Assembly (NCBI GenBank): GCA_002083435.1
Contig: LWDJ01000039.1
Location: forward strand, 1-59,309
Length of the DNA stretch: 59,309 nt
Origin: Proteobacteria bacterium SG_bin6
GTDB lineage: Bacteria; Pseudomonadota; Alphaproteobacteria; Sphingomonadales; Sphingomonadaceae
Direction of reading: 5' to 3'
A program made the translations under genes and the position numbers. Of the stretch, positions 36,213 through 44,811 are shown piece after piece (positions within the stretch are counted from its first letter, which is position 1; each line of letters begins with the position of its first letter). Under the pieces are notes generated by a model. The model was given only the letters and a program-made list of their open reading frames with translations. It ran no database searches and was not told the DNA's origin.

Positions 36213-37202
36213 ATGGCGCAGGCGTGGACGCTTAAATCGCGACCGATCGGCACCCCGACGGCGGAAAATTTCGAACTGGTCGAGCTGCTCGGCGGGCCGT
36301 TGGAGGCGGGGCAGGTGCGGATCGCCAATCGCTGGCTGTCGGTCGATCCCTATATGCGCGGGCGTATGAACGATGTGAAGAGCTACACCCCACCCTTCCA
36401 GCTTGGCCAGCCGATGCAGGGCGGCGCGGTGGGCGAGGTAGTGGAAAGCGCCGATCCCAATGTGCCGGTGGGAACGCTGGTGCTTCACATGGATGGCTGG
36501 CGCGACGAAGCGGTGCTGCCCGGCGCGCATGTGCAGAAACTGCCCGATCTGCCGGTCGAACCCCAGGCGTATCTCGGCCAATTGGGGATGCCGGGGATGA
36601 CCGCCTATTTCGGCCTGCTCGAAGTCGCGGGCGCGCAGAGCGGGGACACAGTATTCGTCTCGGCCGCCGCTGGCGCGGTCGGCTCGACCGTGGTGCAGAT
36701 CGCCAGGGCCAAGGGGATGCGCGTGATCGGCTCGGCCGGCGGCGCGGACAAGTGCGCCTGGGTGAAGGCGCTGGGCGCCGACGCGGTGATCGACTACAAG
36801 GCCGAAGGGTCGCTGGTGAAGGCGCTCGCCGCCGCCGCGCCCGAGGGGATCGACGTCTATTTCGACAATGTCGGCGCCGAGCATCTCGACGCCGCGCTCG
36901 CGGTGGCCAAGGAGCGCGCGCGCTTCGCGATCTGCGGGATGATCGACATCTATAACGATGGCAAGCCGACCGAGCTGCGCTATCTGGCGCGGGTGATCGG
37001 CGCGCGGCTGACGATCAAGGGCTTCATCGTCAGCGATTTCATGAGCCGCGCGGGTGAATTCTACCGCGACATGGCCGGCTGGTTGCAGGCGGGGCAGCTC
37101 CACCGCGAGGAAACCGTGGTGAACGGGCTCGGCGAAATGCCCGAGGCGTTCCTCGGCCTGTTCAGCGGGCAGAACAAGGGGAAGATGCTGGACCGGGTGT
37201 GA
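36213..37202 (+). CDS. NADP-dependent MDR oxidoreductase (zinc-free, alkenal/curcumin reductase type)
   Basis: A 329-residue medium-chain reductase. Near the N-terminus RWLSVDPYMRGRMND is the mark of the prostaglandin/alkenal reductase group; the cofactor site is VFVSAAAGAVGSTVVQIARA, and NVGAEHLDAAL follows. There are no structural or catalytic zinc cysteines. The family reduces alpha,beta-unsaturated carbonyl compounds with NADPH and often protects against reactive aldehydes. The ATG at 36213 has GGAGAGG upstream and is preferred over in-frame starts further 5'. It stands alone after a terminator; 37203-37385 shows no gene. Confidence 0.9.
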   Translation: MAQAWTLKSRPIGTPTAENFELVELLGGPLEAGQVRIANRWLSVDPYMRGRMNDVKSYTPPFQLGQPMQGGAVGEVVESADPNVPVGTLVLHMDGWRDEAVLPGAHVQKLPDLPVEPQAYLGQLGMPGMTAYFGLLEVAGAQSGDTVFVSAAAGAVGSTVVQIARAKGMRVIGSAGGADKCAWVKALGADAVIDYKAEGSLVKALAAAAPEGIDVYFDNVGAEHLDAALAVAKERARFAICGMIDIYNDGKPTELRYLARVIGARLTIKGFIVSDFMSRAGEFYRDMAGWLQAGQLHREETVVNGLGEMPEAFLGLFSGQNKGKMLDRV

Positions 37203-37385
37203 TTGGCGCGGCGGACCGGCACCGACCGTCCCGCCGTTCCCGCGTGTGCACGGCGCGGTGATCCGCCGCCACTCAGTCGAGGGTGGCGGCGAACCGCGCG
37301 CCGTTGCGGACTTGGTTGCCGACCGCCTTATCCAGCAACGGCTCGGGGAACGGCGCTATCCCGCCGTTCCGTCGCGCTTCGATGT

Positions 37386-38441
37386 TTACTCCGCCGCCAC
37401 GCCGGCTTGCGCGAACATGTCCGCCTCGCCGTCCTCGTTCGCGATCTCGGCCTTGCCGAGCTTGGCGCGCTGACGCTTGTCGAAGCTGTCCCACACCTCG
37501 CCCCAATTGCCGCGCGTCGCGCCCTTGGAATATTCGGTCGCGCGCTGCTCGAAGAAATTGGCGTGCTCCACCCCGTTGAGCAGCGGCGCGAGCCAGGGCA
37601 GCGGGTGTTCGTCTATCATGTAGATCGGCTTCATGCCGAGCTGCCCCAACCGCCAATCGGCGATGTAGCGGATGTACTTCTTGATTTCCTTGGGCGTCAT
37701 CCCCGTCACCGGGCCTTGTTCAAAGGCGAGGTCGATGAACGCATCCTCCAGCCGCACCGTGGTCTGGCAGACATCGGCGATATCGTCTTTCACCGCCTTG
37801 GTGAGGCAGTCGCGCTCGCGGACGAATTCGTGGAATAGGCGGACGATGCCTTCGCAGTGCAGGCTTTCGTCGCGGACCGACCACGACACGATCTGCCCCA
37901 TGCCCTTCATCTTGTTGAAGCGCGGGAAGTTCATCAGCATCGCGAAGCTCGCGAACAACTGCAGCCCTTCGGTGAAGCCGCCGAACATCGCCAGCGTCTT
38001 GGCGATATCCTCATCGGTATCGACGCCGAACTGCTGCAGATAATCATGCTTGTCCTTCATCTCGGCATAATCGAGGAAGGCCGAATATTCGGTCTCGGGC
38101 ATCCCGATCGTGTCGAGCAGGTGCGAATAGGCGGCGATATGCACCGTCTCCATATTGCTGAAGGCGGTGAGCATCATCTTGATCTCGGTCGGCTTGAACA
38201 CCCGGCCATATTTGTCGTGGTAGCAATCCTGCACCTCGACATCGGCCTGGGTGAAGAAGCGGAAGATCTGCGTCAGCAGGTTGCGCTCATGCGCCGAGAG
38301 CTTCTGCGCCCAATCGCGGCAATCCTCGCCGAGCGGTACTTCCTCGGGCATCCAGTGGATCTGCTGCTGGCGTTTCCAGAAATCATAGGCCCAGGGATAT
38401 TCGAAGGGCTTGTAGGTCTTGCGAGCCGAGAGGAGGGACAT
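37386..38441 (-). CDS. nrdB: Ribonucleoside-diphosphate reductase beta subunit, class I
   Basis: A 351-residue small subunit that holds the di-iron centre and tyrosyl radical. The iron-ligand region is SNMETVHIAAYSHLLDT, which includes the expected Glu, His and radical Tyr; further ligands are in RDESLHCEGIVRLFHEF. The C-terminal tail is acidic and ends AGVAAE. The ATG at 38441 follows GGAG with seven bases between. It is on the same strand as nrdA but separated from it by three small genes, which is unusual for a pair that must form one enzyme. Confidence 0.95.
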   Translation of the reverse strand: MSLLSARKTYKPFEYPWAYDFWKRQQQIHWMPEEVPLGEDCRDWAQKLSAHERNLLTQIFRFFTQADVEVQDCYHDKYGRVFKPTEIKMMLTAFSNMETVHIAAYSHLLDTIGMPETEYSAFLDYAEMKDKHDYLQQFGVDTDEDIAKTLAMFGGFTEGLQLFASFAMLMNFPRFNKMKGMGQIVSWSVRDESLHCEGIVRLFHEFVRERDCLTKAVKDDIADVCQTTVRLEDAFIDLAFEQGPVTGMTPKEIKKYIRYIADWRLGQLGMKPIYMIDEHPLPWLAPLLNGVEHANFFEQRATEYSKGATRGNWGEVWDSFDKRQRAKLGKAEIANEDGEADMFAQAGVAAE

Positions 38442-38462
38442 GTTCTGCTCCACTAACAAAGA

Positions 38463-38636
38463 TTATTGCCCGGCCCCCCAGGACCAAAGCGTATAAGCAT
38501 AAAAAGCCAGCACCACCGCGCCGGCCGTCAACATCGTGCCTGCGATGCGGCGGCGATAGATGGCGGGCTCGTCCGCCGCCGGGCGGGTGAGCGTATAGGC
38601 GGCCGCACCCCCGGTGGCGAGCGCGACGAGCGCCAT
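38463..38636 (-). CDS. Small membrane protein (57 residues)
   Basis: A predicted two-helix membrane peptide: ALVALATGGAAAYTLT at the N-terminus and MLTAGAVVLAFYAYTLWSWG near the C-terminus, joined by a charged loop DEPAIYRRRI. The ATG at 38636 is chosen because GGAGGCGGG lies six bases upstream; two longer starts exist. It sits 21 bases upstream of the nrdB start and 20 bases after the lipoprotein-like gene, so it is probably in the same transcript. No family is recognised. Confidence 0.55.
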   Translation of the reverse strand: MALVALATGGAAAYTLTRPAADEPAIYRRRIAGTMLTAGAVVLAFYAYTLWSWGAGQ

Positions 38637-38656
38637 GATTCCCGCCTCCATCCGCT

Positions 38657-38959
38657 TCACCGTCGGACCACGCGGGTGCGGTACACCACCCGCGTGCCCC
38701 CGCGCGCGCCGACGCCCAGGAAGACGATCCCCAGGAAATAGCCGAAATCATACCAGCCGCCGGCATTGGGCACGGCATAGACCGCGACCCCGGGCAGGAA
38801 CAGCGAGAGCACCCACGCGACCGGGAAGATGAAGCCGTGCCACAGCCCGCTCACGAAACCGGGCGCGCCGGGCTGCACCGTCCCCGGCACCGCGCGCGCG
38901 CAGGCGGCGAGGCTGGTCGCGAGCAGCAGGACGAAAGCGAAGCGGGCAGGCTTGGTCAT
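38657..38959 (-). CDS. Small predicted lipoprotein with membrane segments
   Basis: A 100-residue protein. It begins with a lipoprotein signal (FAFVLLLATSLAAC) whose lipobox cysteine is residue 20, followed by two hydrophobic stretches, FVSGLWHGFIFPVAWVLSLF and GYFLGIVFLGVG, and a basic C-terminus. GGGAG precedes the ATG at 38959 by seven bases. No function is known to me. It lies in the row of small envelope genes between nrdA and nrdB. Confidence 0.7.
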   Translation of the reverse strand: MTKPARFAFVLLLATSLAACARAVPGTVQPGAPGFVSGLWHGFIFPVAWVLSLFLPGVAVYAVPNAGGWYDFGYFLGIVFLGVGARGGTRVVYRTRVVRR

Positions 38960-39042
38960 CACGCATCTCCCATCGGCGAAAGTGCCGATAGAAAAGCGCG
39001 CGAGGGGAGGATGGGGTCCGTGGAGATGCAAGGCGCGACCCG

Positions 39043-39067
39043 GCTCCTCCCCTGGAAGGGGAGGAGC
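39043..39067. repeat. Short palindromic GC-rich repeat
   Basis: A perfect 11-bp stem, GCTCCTCCCCT and AGGGGAGGAGC, with a GGA loop. It is related to the units of the nested repeat at 4958-5060. It lies upstream of the lipoprotein gene. The following 39068-39170 shows GC-rich palindromic debris but no gene. Confidence 0.7.
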
Positions 39068-39170
39068 TTCCACTTGCCCGTCCTCGTCGCCCCGGTTCCC
39101 GAGCCGGGCCTGGGCCCGATCGCGACGGCGGGGGCGGTGCCGATCATCCGCATCGCGCGCGGCTGACCCG

Positions 39171-39545
39171 CTATCTCCAGAACCAGCGCGGCGCGACGCC
39201 GCGTCGGCTGCGGTTCAGCCACATCTGCACGTAGAGCCAGAGCCCCGATATCGCGAAGAAGATCAGCGCGAACCCGCCAAGGATCGACAGCATCGTCCCG
39301 ACCGGGCCGAAGCTTTCGCCCGAATGGAGATGGTGTAGCACGCCGACCAGCCCGCGCATGCTGCCCGGCGCGGGTTTTGGCCGACAGATCATCATCTCCG
39401 GGCAGACAAAGCCCGCAGGCGGCGTCGCGCGCGCCGGCGCACCGCTCGGCCACAGCGCCGCCGCCTGGCTGAGCACGCCGGTAACCGCGATCCAAAGCAT
39501 GATCATGCCAAAAATCACCGAGAGCCAACGGTGCCATTTGCGCAT
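39171..39545 (-). CDS. PepSY-associated transmembrane protein
   Basis: A 124-residue membrane protein. The N-terminal helix WHRWLSVIFGMIMLWIAVTG and the C-terminal FALIFFAISGLWLYVQMWL are typical of PepSY_TM family proteins, often found in iron-uptake contexts (PiuB-like ferric reductases in longer versions). A histidine pair is seen in LHHLHSGE between the helices. The ATG at 39545 follows AAAGGATGG. A strong AT-rich palindrome resembling a Fur box lies 16 bases before it. This is a short version of the family, with two helices only. Confidence 0.8.
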   Translation of the reverse strand: MRKWHRWLSVIFGMIMLWIAVTGVLSQAAALWPSGAPARATPPAGFVCPEMMICRPKPAPGSMRGLVGVLHHLHSGESFGPVGTMLSILGGFALIFFAISGLWLYVQMWLNRSRRGVAPRWFWR

Positions 39546-39561
39546 CGAAACCATCCTTTTG

Positions 39562-39584
39562 CTGTTGCGAATTATTAGCAACAG
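39562..39584. promoter_or_regulatory. Fur-like palindrome upstream of the PepSY gene
   Basis: A 23-bp palindrome with arms CTGTTGC and GCAACAG around an AT-rich core (GAATTATTA); only one position pair breaks the symmetry. The inner pattern TGCGAAT-T-ATTAGCA resembles Fur operators of proteobacteria. It starts 16 bases before the PepSY gene start codon, and PepSY_TM proteins are often iron-regulated. Fur binding is inferred. Confidence 0.45.
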
Positions 39585-39721
39585 TGGTGGAGCGGAGGAT
39601 GGTGGGGCAAGCCATCATTTGTCGCAATTGGTCGCGGTCGGGGCATGGCGGCGGGAATGCCACCGGATTCCGCCGTAACCGAGCTGGCGGTGGATTGCCC
39701 CGGGATCGGTGACGCGGCGCG

Positions 39722-41629
39722 TTACTGGCATGCCAGACACTCGTCATAATCCGTGTTCGGCAGCTCGATCTTTTTCAGTTCGGGGGTGTTGTCCGCCTCC
39801 ACCCCGCCGGCGAAGCTCGCGCGCTGGATCGATTTCGAGCGCAGATAATAAAGCGACTTCACCCCCAGCTCCCAGGCGCGGAAGTGGAGCATCAGCAGAT
39901 CCCACTTCTCCACGTCCGCCGGGATGAACAGGTTCAGCGACTGCGACTGGTCGATATAGGGCGTGCGATCGGCGGCGAGCTCGATCAGCCAGCGCTGGTC
40001 GATCTCGAAGCTCGTCTTGTACACATCCTTCTCTTCCTGGCTCAGGAAGTCGAGATGCTGGACCGAGCCGCCGCGCTCGAGGATCGAGCTCCACACGCCG
40101 TCGCTGTTCTTCGCCTTCTCGCTCAGCAGCTTTTCCAGATAGGGGTTGCGCACCACGAAGCTGCCCGACAGCGTCTTGTGGGTATAGATGTTCGCGGGGA
40201 TCGGCTCGATGCAGGCGCTCGTGCCGCCGCAGATGATGCTGATCGACGCGGTGGGCGCGATCGCCATCTTGCAGCTGAACCGCTCCATCACCCCCATGTC
40301 GGCGGCGTCGGGGCAGGGGCCGCGCTCGACCGCGAGCTGCATCGAGGCCTGATCGACCTGCTCGCGGATGTGGCGGAAGATGCGCAGGTTCCACTGCTTG
40401 GCCATCGCGCCCTCGAACGGCAGACCGCGCGCCTGGAGGAAGCTGTGATAGCCCATCACGCCCAGGCCGACCGAGCGCTCGCGCGCCGCCGAATAGGCCG
40501 CGCGCGCCATGCCGGGCTCGGCGCGGTCGATATAATCCTGCAGCACATTGTCGAGGAAGCGCATCACATCCTCGATGAAGCGCTTGTCGCCCTGCCACTC
40601 GTCCCAGGTTTCGAGGTTGAGCGACGAGAGGCAGCACACCGCGGTGCGATCATTGCCGAGATGATCGCGCCCCGTCGGCAGCGTGATTTCCGAGCACAGG
40701 TTGGAGGTCGATACCTTCAGCCCCAGGTCGCGGTGATGCTTGGGCATCGCCTGGTTCACGTGATCGGCGAAGATGATGTACGGCTCGCCGGTCGCCAGCC
40801 GCGTCTCGACCAGCTTCTGGAACAAGGTCCGCGCGTCGACTTCCCCGCGCACCGAGCCATCCTTGGGGCTGACGAGCTGCCACGCGCGCCCGTCGCGCAC
40901 CGCTTCCATGAAGGCGTCGGGGATCAGCACGCCGTGGTGCAGGTTCAAGGCCTTGCGGTTGAAATCGCCCGAGGGTTTGCGGATTTCGAGGAACTCCTCG
41001 ATCTCCGGGTGCGAAATGTCCAAGTAGCAAGCAGCCGAGCCGCGCCGCAGCGAGCCCTGGCTGATCGCGAGCGTGAGCGAGTCCATCACGCGGACGAAGG
41101 GGATGATGCCGCTGGTCTTGCCGTTCAGGCCAACCGGCTCGCCGATGCCGCGCACCCCGCCCCAATAGGTGCCGATGCCGCCGCCGCGCGAGGCGAGCCA
41201 GACATTCTCGTTCCAGGTATCGACAATGCCTTCCAGGCTGTCGGGCACCGAGTTGAGATAGCAGGAAATCGGCAGCCCGCGCCCGGTGCCGCCGTTCGAG
41301 AGCACCGGCGTCGCCGGCATGAACCACAGCTTCGAGATATAGTCGTACAGCCGCTGCGCGTGGGCGGCATCATCGGCATAGGCCGAGGCGACGCGGACGA
41401 ACAGATCCTGGAAGCTTTCGCCCGGCAGCAGATAGCGGTCCTTCAGCGTTTCCTTGCCGAAATCGGTGAGCAGCGCGTCGCGGCCGTGATCGACCTCCAG
41501 CGCATAGGGGCGCGGGGCGACGTGCTTGCTGTCGGGCTTGGCCTTGGCCTTGGCTTCGGCAGGGGCGGGCGTGTCGGCGGCAAGCGCGGTGTCGCTGGTC
41601 ATGATCCTGTCGTCATCCCGAAAATCCAT
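39722..41629 (-). CDS. nrdA: Ribonucleoside-diphosphate reductase alpha subunit, class I
   Basis: A 635-residue large catalytic subunit. Catalytic segments are PISCYLNSVPDSLEGI, STSNLCSEITLPTGRD, TAVCCLSSLNLETWDEW and, at the extreme C-terminus, YDECLACQ with the cysteine pair that relays electrons from thioredoxin. The first 60 residues are Ala/Lys-rich (AKAKAKPDSKHVAP). No long N-terminal ATP-cone domain is evident. The ATG at 41629 has GAGGAAGG upstream; a longer frame to 41824 is unlikely since it reads through the regulatory region. NrdR-like boxes lie 144-191 bases upstream. Confidence 0.95.
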   Translation of the reverse strand: MDFRDDDRIMTSDTALAADTPAPAEAKAKAKPDSKHVAPRPYALEVDHGRDALLTDFGKETLKDRYLLPGESFQDLFVRVASAYADDAAHAQRLYDYISKLWFMPATPVLSNGGTGRGLPISCYLNSVPDSLEGIVDTWNENVWLASRGGGIGTYWGGVRGIGEPVGLNGKTSGIIPFVRVMDSLTLAISQGSLRRGSAACYLDISHPEIEEFLEIRKPSGDFNRKALNLHHGVLIPDAFMEAVRDGRAWQLVSPKDGSVRGEVDARTLFQKLVETRLATGEPYIIFADHVNQAMPKHHRDLGLKVSTSNLCSEITLPTGRDHLGNDRTAVCCLSSLNLETWDEWQGDKRFIEDVMRFLDNVLQDYIDRAEPGMARAAYSAARERSVGLGVMGYHSFLQARGLPFEGAMAKQWNLRIFRHIREQVDQASMQLAVERGPCPDAADMGVMERFSCKMAIAPTASISIICGGTSACIEPIPANIYTHKTLSGSFVVRNPYLEKLLSEKAKNSDGVWSSILERGGSVQHLDFLSQEEKDVYKTSFEIDQRWLIELAADRTPYIDQSQSLNLFIPADVEKWDLLMLHFRAWELGVKSLYYLRSKSIQRASFAGGVEADNTPELKKIELPNTDYDECLACQ

Positions 41630-41772
41630 CGCTCGACCTTCCTCGCACTGGCGACTCGGGCGGCCCGGTCGCGATCCTATCATGCCTCTTGGCGATGAGA
41701 ACAAAAAGTGTCCATCGCCATCCCCCGGGCGCAGCAAGGCTGTCGCGGCGATATGGGATCGCGCGGCCGGAT

Positions 41773-41820
41773 ATACCAGCTTTTGGGTCAGCCCCCTGAA
41801 CCAACCACTATATTTTGTGG
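41773..41820 (-). promoter_or_regulatory. Pair of NrdR-like boxes upstream of nrdA
   Basis: Box at 41805-41820 reads CCACTATATTTTGTGG, matching 13 of 16 positions of the NrdR consensus (acaCwAtATaTwgtgt). A weaker partner at 41773-41788 reads ATACCAGCTTTTGGGT, spaced so that 16 bases separate the two, the usual three-turn arrangement. NrdR represses ribonucleotide reductase genes when deoxynucleotides are plentiful; its use here is inferred. Confidence 0.6.
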
Positions 41821-41862
41821 CCAATCGGGTTTGAAACGCAAGAGCGTTGATGGCGATTTAAG

Positions 41863-41897
41863 GACTCGGTTCGTCGCTGGGAAGACTCGGTTCGTCG
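41863..41897. repeat. 14-bp direct repeat with two GANTC sites upstream of nrdA
   Basis: GACTCGGTTCGTCG occurs exactly at 41863-41876 and again at 41884-41897, a 21-bp period (two helical turns). Each copy begins with GACTC, a CcrM-type GANTC methylation site. The surrounding gap 41630-42078 is 449 bases long and holds this repeat, the NrdR-like boxes and otherwise no gene that I can support. Confidence 0.6.
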
Positions 41898-42078
41898 GCG
41901 CGCCAAGTGTCGATTGACAGGCCCGCTGCGCCGCGACGCGCGGACCCAACGGACTTTCCGAAAATGCAAGGGAACACAGGTGGAACGGAAAAATTTTCGG
42001 CGCGGTTGCGCCGGCCGCAAAATCTTGTGGAAAAGTTAGTGGCAGTACCGCTGCCCTTTCTGCGACGAACGGTCCGGC

Positions 42079-44694
42079 TCAGCTCGCCTTGCGCAGCCGA
42101 GCGGGCTCGACGCTCAACCGTTCCATGTCGAAGCGTTCGGCGAACTCGACCCCGCACTTGCCGTCGCGCGCCCAGCGTACCGTCGCGGCGAGGGGCTCGC
42201 CGTCGATGATCTCGATCAGCAGCTGCGTCCCGCGCGCGTCGCCGTTGAAGGCGAGCCCGTCGAGTTGCGCGCCGAGTGGCGAGATGTTGCGCAGCCGCAC
42301 CTCGCCGCGCGTGCCGCCGATATCGACCACTGCCTGGCGCATGATCGCGGTGCGCGACGGCCGGCTCATCCGATAGCCGAGCGGCTTGGCGAAGCCCGCG
42401 CCCTCCTCCAGCAGCTGCGCCACCTGCTCGGCGCGCGCCGGCTTGCCATAGACATAGCCCTGGATATGGCTGCACCCCAGGGTGCGGATCAGCTCGATCT
42501 CGTCCTGCGTCTCCACGCCTTCGGCGGTCGTCTCCATCCCGAGCGAGCCCGCGAGCGCGACGATCGCGCGGACGATCGCGGCATTGCGGTTGCCGGTGAT
42601 CGCGGCGCCGCGAACGAAGCTCTGGTCGATCTTGATCTTGTCGAACGGCGCCGACTTCAGATAGCCGAGCGAGGAATAGCCGGTGCCGAAATCGTCGAGC
42701 GCCAGCCTTACCCCCAGGCCCTTCAGCGCCTTGAACATCACGTCGGTCTGGGTGCTGTCGCTCAGGAACACGCTTTCGGTGATTTCCAGTTCGAGCCGCT
42801 GCGGCGCGATGCCCGCCTTGGCGATCGCATTGGCGACGATCGCGGGCAGCTGGCGGTTGGCGAACTGGATCGGCGAGACGTTGACGCCGACCCGCACCTC
42901 GTTCGGCCAGCGCGCTGCCTCCAGGCAGGCGGTGCGCAGCACCCATTCGCCGATCGATTCGATCAGCCCGCATTCCTCGGCGACCGGGATGAAATCGGCC
43001 GGGCTGATCGCGCCGCGCTCGGGATGCTCCCAGCGCACCAGCGCCTCGAACCCCACCAGCCGCGCATTCTCGGTGCAGACCACCGGCTGATACACCAGAT
43101 GCAGCTCGTCCTTTACCAGCGCGTGGCGGAGATCGTCCTCCAGCTGCTTGCGGTTCTTGGCGCCGTGGAGCAGCTCCTCGCGGTAGAAACGGTGGACGCC
43201 GCGGCCATCGGCCTTGGCGGCGTAAAGCGCGAGATCGGCGTTGCGCACCAAAGTCTCGCTGTCACGCCCGTCGCCCGGTGCAATCGCGACGCCGATCGAG
43301 CAGCCGATCGAGATCGACTGGCCGCCGATCGAATAAGGTTGCGACAGCGACGCGATGATTTCGCGCCCCAGATCGGAGAGTCGCGTGATGTCGTTCTCGC
43401 CCGGCAGGATCACCTGGAACTCGTCGCCGCCGAGCCGCCCGACAAGGCCGGCATCGCCCACGGCGCGCAGCAGCCGCTGCGCGACCTGCTTCAGCAGATC
43501 GTCGCCCACCTGGTGGCCAAGCGTATCGTTCACCGCCTTGAAGCGATCGAGATCGAGCAGGAACAAGGTGGTCGGGCGGTAAGGCGCGGTTGGCGGCTGG
43601 TTGAGCGTCTGATCGAGCGAGGCGCGCATCCGCTGGCGGTTGGCGAGCCCGGGCAGCCCGTCGAACAGCGCCAGCCGGGTGATCTCCGCCTCGGCGCGGC
43701 GCTTTTCGGTCAGATCGGCGCCCGATCCGATGAAGCCGTGGAAGCGCCCATGTTCGTCGACCACCGGCCGGCCGGAGATTGACCACCAGCGATCGGTCAT
43801 CCCCTTGATCGCGGGGCGGATGGTATAATCCGAAAAGCCGGTGCGCGAGGACAGGTGGAAGCTCAGCGTCCGCTCGGTTCCGGGCGAGGCGCTGTCCATC
43901 TGAAACACGGCGTTGAGCGGCTGGCCCAACGCGCTCTCGCCGGACGCCGCCACCGCGCCGGCTACTTTTTCGGACAGGTAGACGAGATTGCCGTCACGAT
44001 CGGTCTGCCAGAACCAGCCGGTACCCTGGCTTTCGAACTCGCGCACCAGGCTGAGCGCGAGCCGGCCGCTGCGCATTTCGCGCCGCTCCTCCTGATTGCG
44101 GCGGAGATCGAGTCGGGCGAGCCGGATCGTCGCGATCACCAGGCACATCAGATAGGCGGTGCTGATCGCGAGCGGGATGCCGCGTACGCCGAGCAACGCG
44201 AGCGCGAGCACGACCGCGCCGGCAGCCATCAGCAGCGGCGCGCGCAGCGAGCTGAGGGCGATCGCGGTGCCGCCCAGGGCCCCAAGGCCGGCGATCGTGC
44301 AGGCGATCCGATACGGCGCGAGGCTGTGCTGCCCGCCGGTCCAGAGCAGCAGCGTGAGCAGCCCGCCCAGCGCCGTTGCGTAAACCATCGCCAGTCTGAT
44401 CTGCAGGATCGGCGTCAACCGGGCCAGACGCTGTGCCACTAGCGCGGCGACGCTGGTCACGACCAGCGCAACCGAGAGCAGCACCGGCAAATTGGCGCCG
44501 AGCGGCTTGGTGCCACCGAACATCGTCATCGCTGCGATGCAGACGTGCGTAATCAGCGCCATCGGCCAGGCGGTGACCGTCTGGCGCACCGCCGGCGCGA
44601 AATCGAGCGCGTTGAGCGGGTCGCGCCCGGGCACCAGGCCAAGCGCCGCCAGCAACGATTGGTTCGGCGAAGGGGGGGCATTATCGCGCGGCAT
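42079..44694 (-). CDS. Membrane GGDEF-EAL protein with PAS and PilZ-like domains
   Basis: An 871-residue cyclic-di-GMP protein. Residues about 30-200 hold six or seven hydrophobic helices. A PAS-like domain follows (FWQTDRDGNLVYLSEKVAG to FIGSGADLTEKRRAE). The GGDEF domain has an intact VGRLGGDEFQVIL, and the EAL domain has GFEALVRWEHPERG and LALDDFGTGYSSLGYLK, so both activities could be present. The last 100 residues look like a PilZ domain (LRNISPLGAQLDGL with the N-x-S-x-x-G motif), although the usual RxxxR is not clear. It could make, break and sense the messenger in a single chain. Confidence 0.88.
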   Translation of the reverse strand: MPRDNAPPSPNQSLLAALGLVPGRDPLNALDFAPAVRQTVTAWPMALITHVCIAAMTMFGGTKPLGANLPVLLSVALVVTSVAALVAQRLARLTPILQIRLAMVYATALGGLLTLLLWTGGQHSLAPYRIACTIAGLGALGGTAIALSSLRAPLLMAAGAVVLALALLGVRGIPLAISTAYLMCLVIATIRLARLDLRRNQEERREMRSGRLALSLVREFESQGTGWFWQTDRDGNLVYLSEKVAGAVAASGESALGQPLNAVFQMDSASPGTERTLSFHLSSRTGFSDYTIRPAIKGMTDRWWSISGRPVVDEHGRFHGFIGSGADLTEKRRAEAEITRLALFDGLPGLANRQRMRASLDQTLNQPPTAPYRPTTLFLLDLDRFKAVNDTLGHQVGDDLLKQVAQRLLRAVGDAGLVGRLGGDEFQVILPGENDITRLSDLGREIIASLSQPYSIGGQSISIGCSIGVAIAPGDGRDSETLVRNADLALYAAKADGRGVHRFYREELLHGAKNRKQLEDDLRHALVKDELHLVYQPVVCTENARLVGFEALVRWEHPERGAISPADFIPVAEECGLIESIGEWVLRTACLEAARWPNEVRVGVNVSPIQFANRQLPAIVANAIAKAGIAPQRLELEITESVFLSDSTQTDVMFKALKGLGVRLALDDFGTGYSSLGYLKSAPFDKIKIDQSFVRGAAITGNRNAAIVRAIVALAGSLGMETTAEGVETQDEIELIRTLGCSHIQGYVYGKPARAEQVAQLLEEGAGFAKPLGYRMSRPSRTAIMRQAVVDIGGTRGEVRLRNISPLGAQLDGLAFNGDARGTQLLIEIIDGEPLAATVRWARDGKCGVEFAERFDMERLSVEPARLRKAS

Positions 44695-44811
44695 GGGACT
44701 CTTAAGTTGGGTTATGAACTCGATAGACTGGGCGGCTTAAGAATTTGCTGATTGCCCGGTGCCGCGCGCTCCGCCTAGGGATCGCGCGACAGACGACCAG
44801 CGAGGCCAGCC

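Noticed and set aside
37267..37385. Minus-strand frame fragment between the MDR gene and nrdB that reads like a protein end
   Set aside because: It has rare codons for this genome (ATA, CGA), no start signal and no recognisable family. It may be a remnant but cannot be supported.
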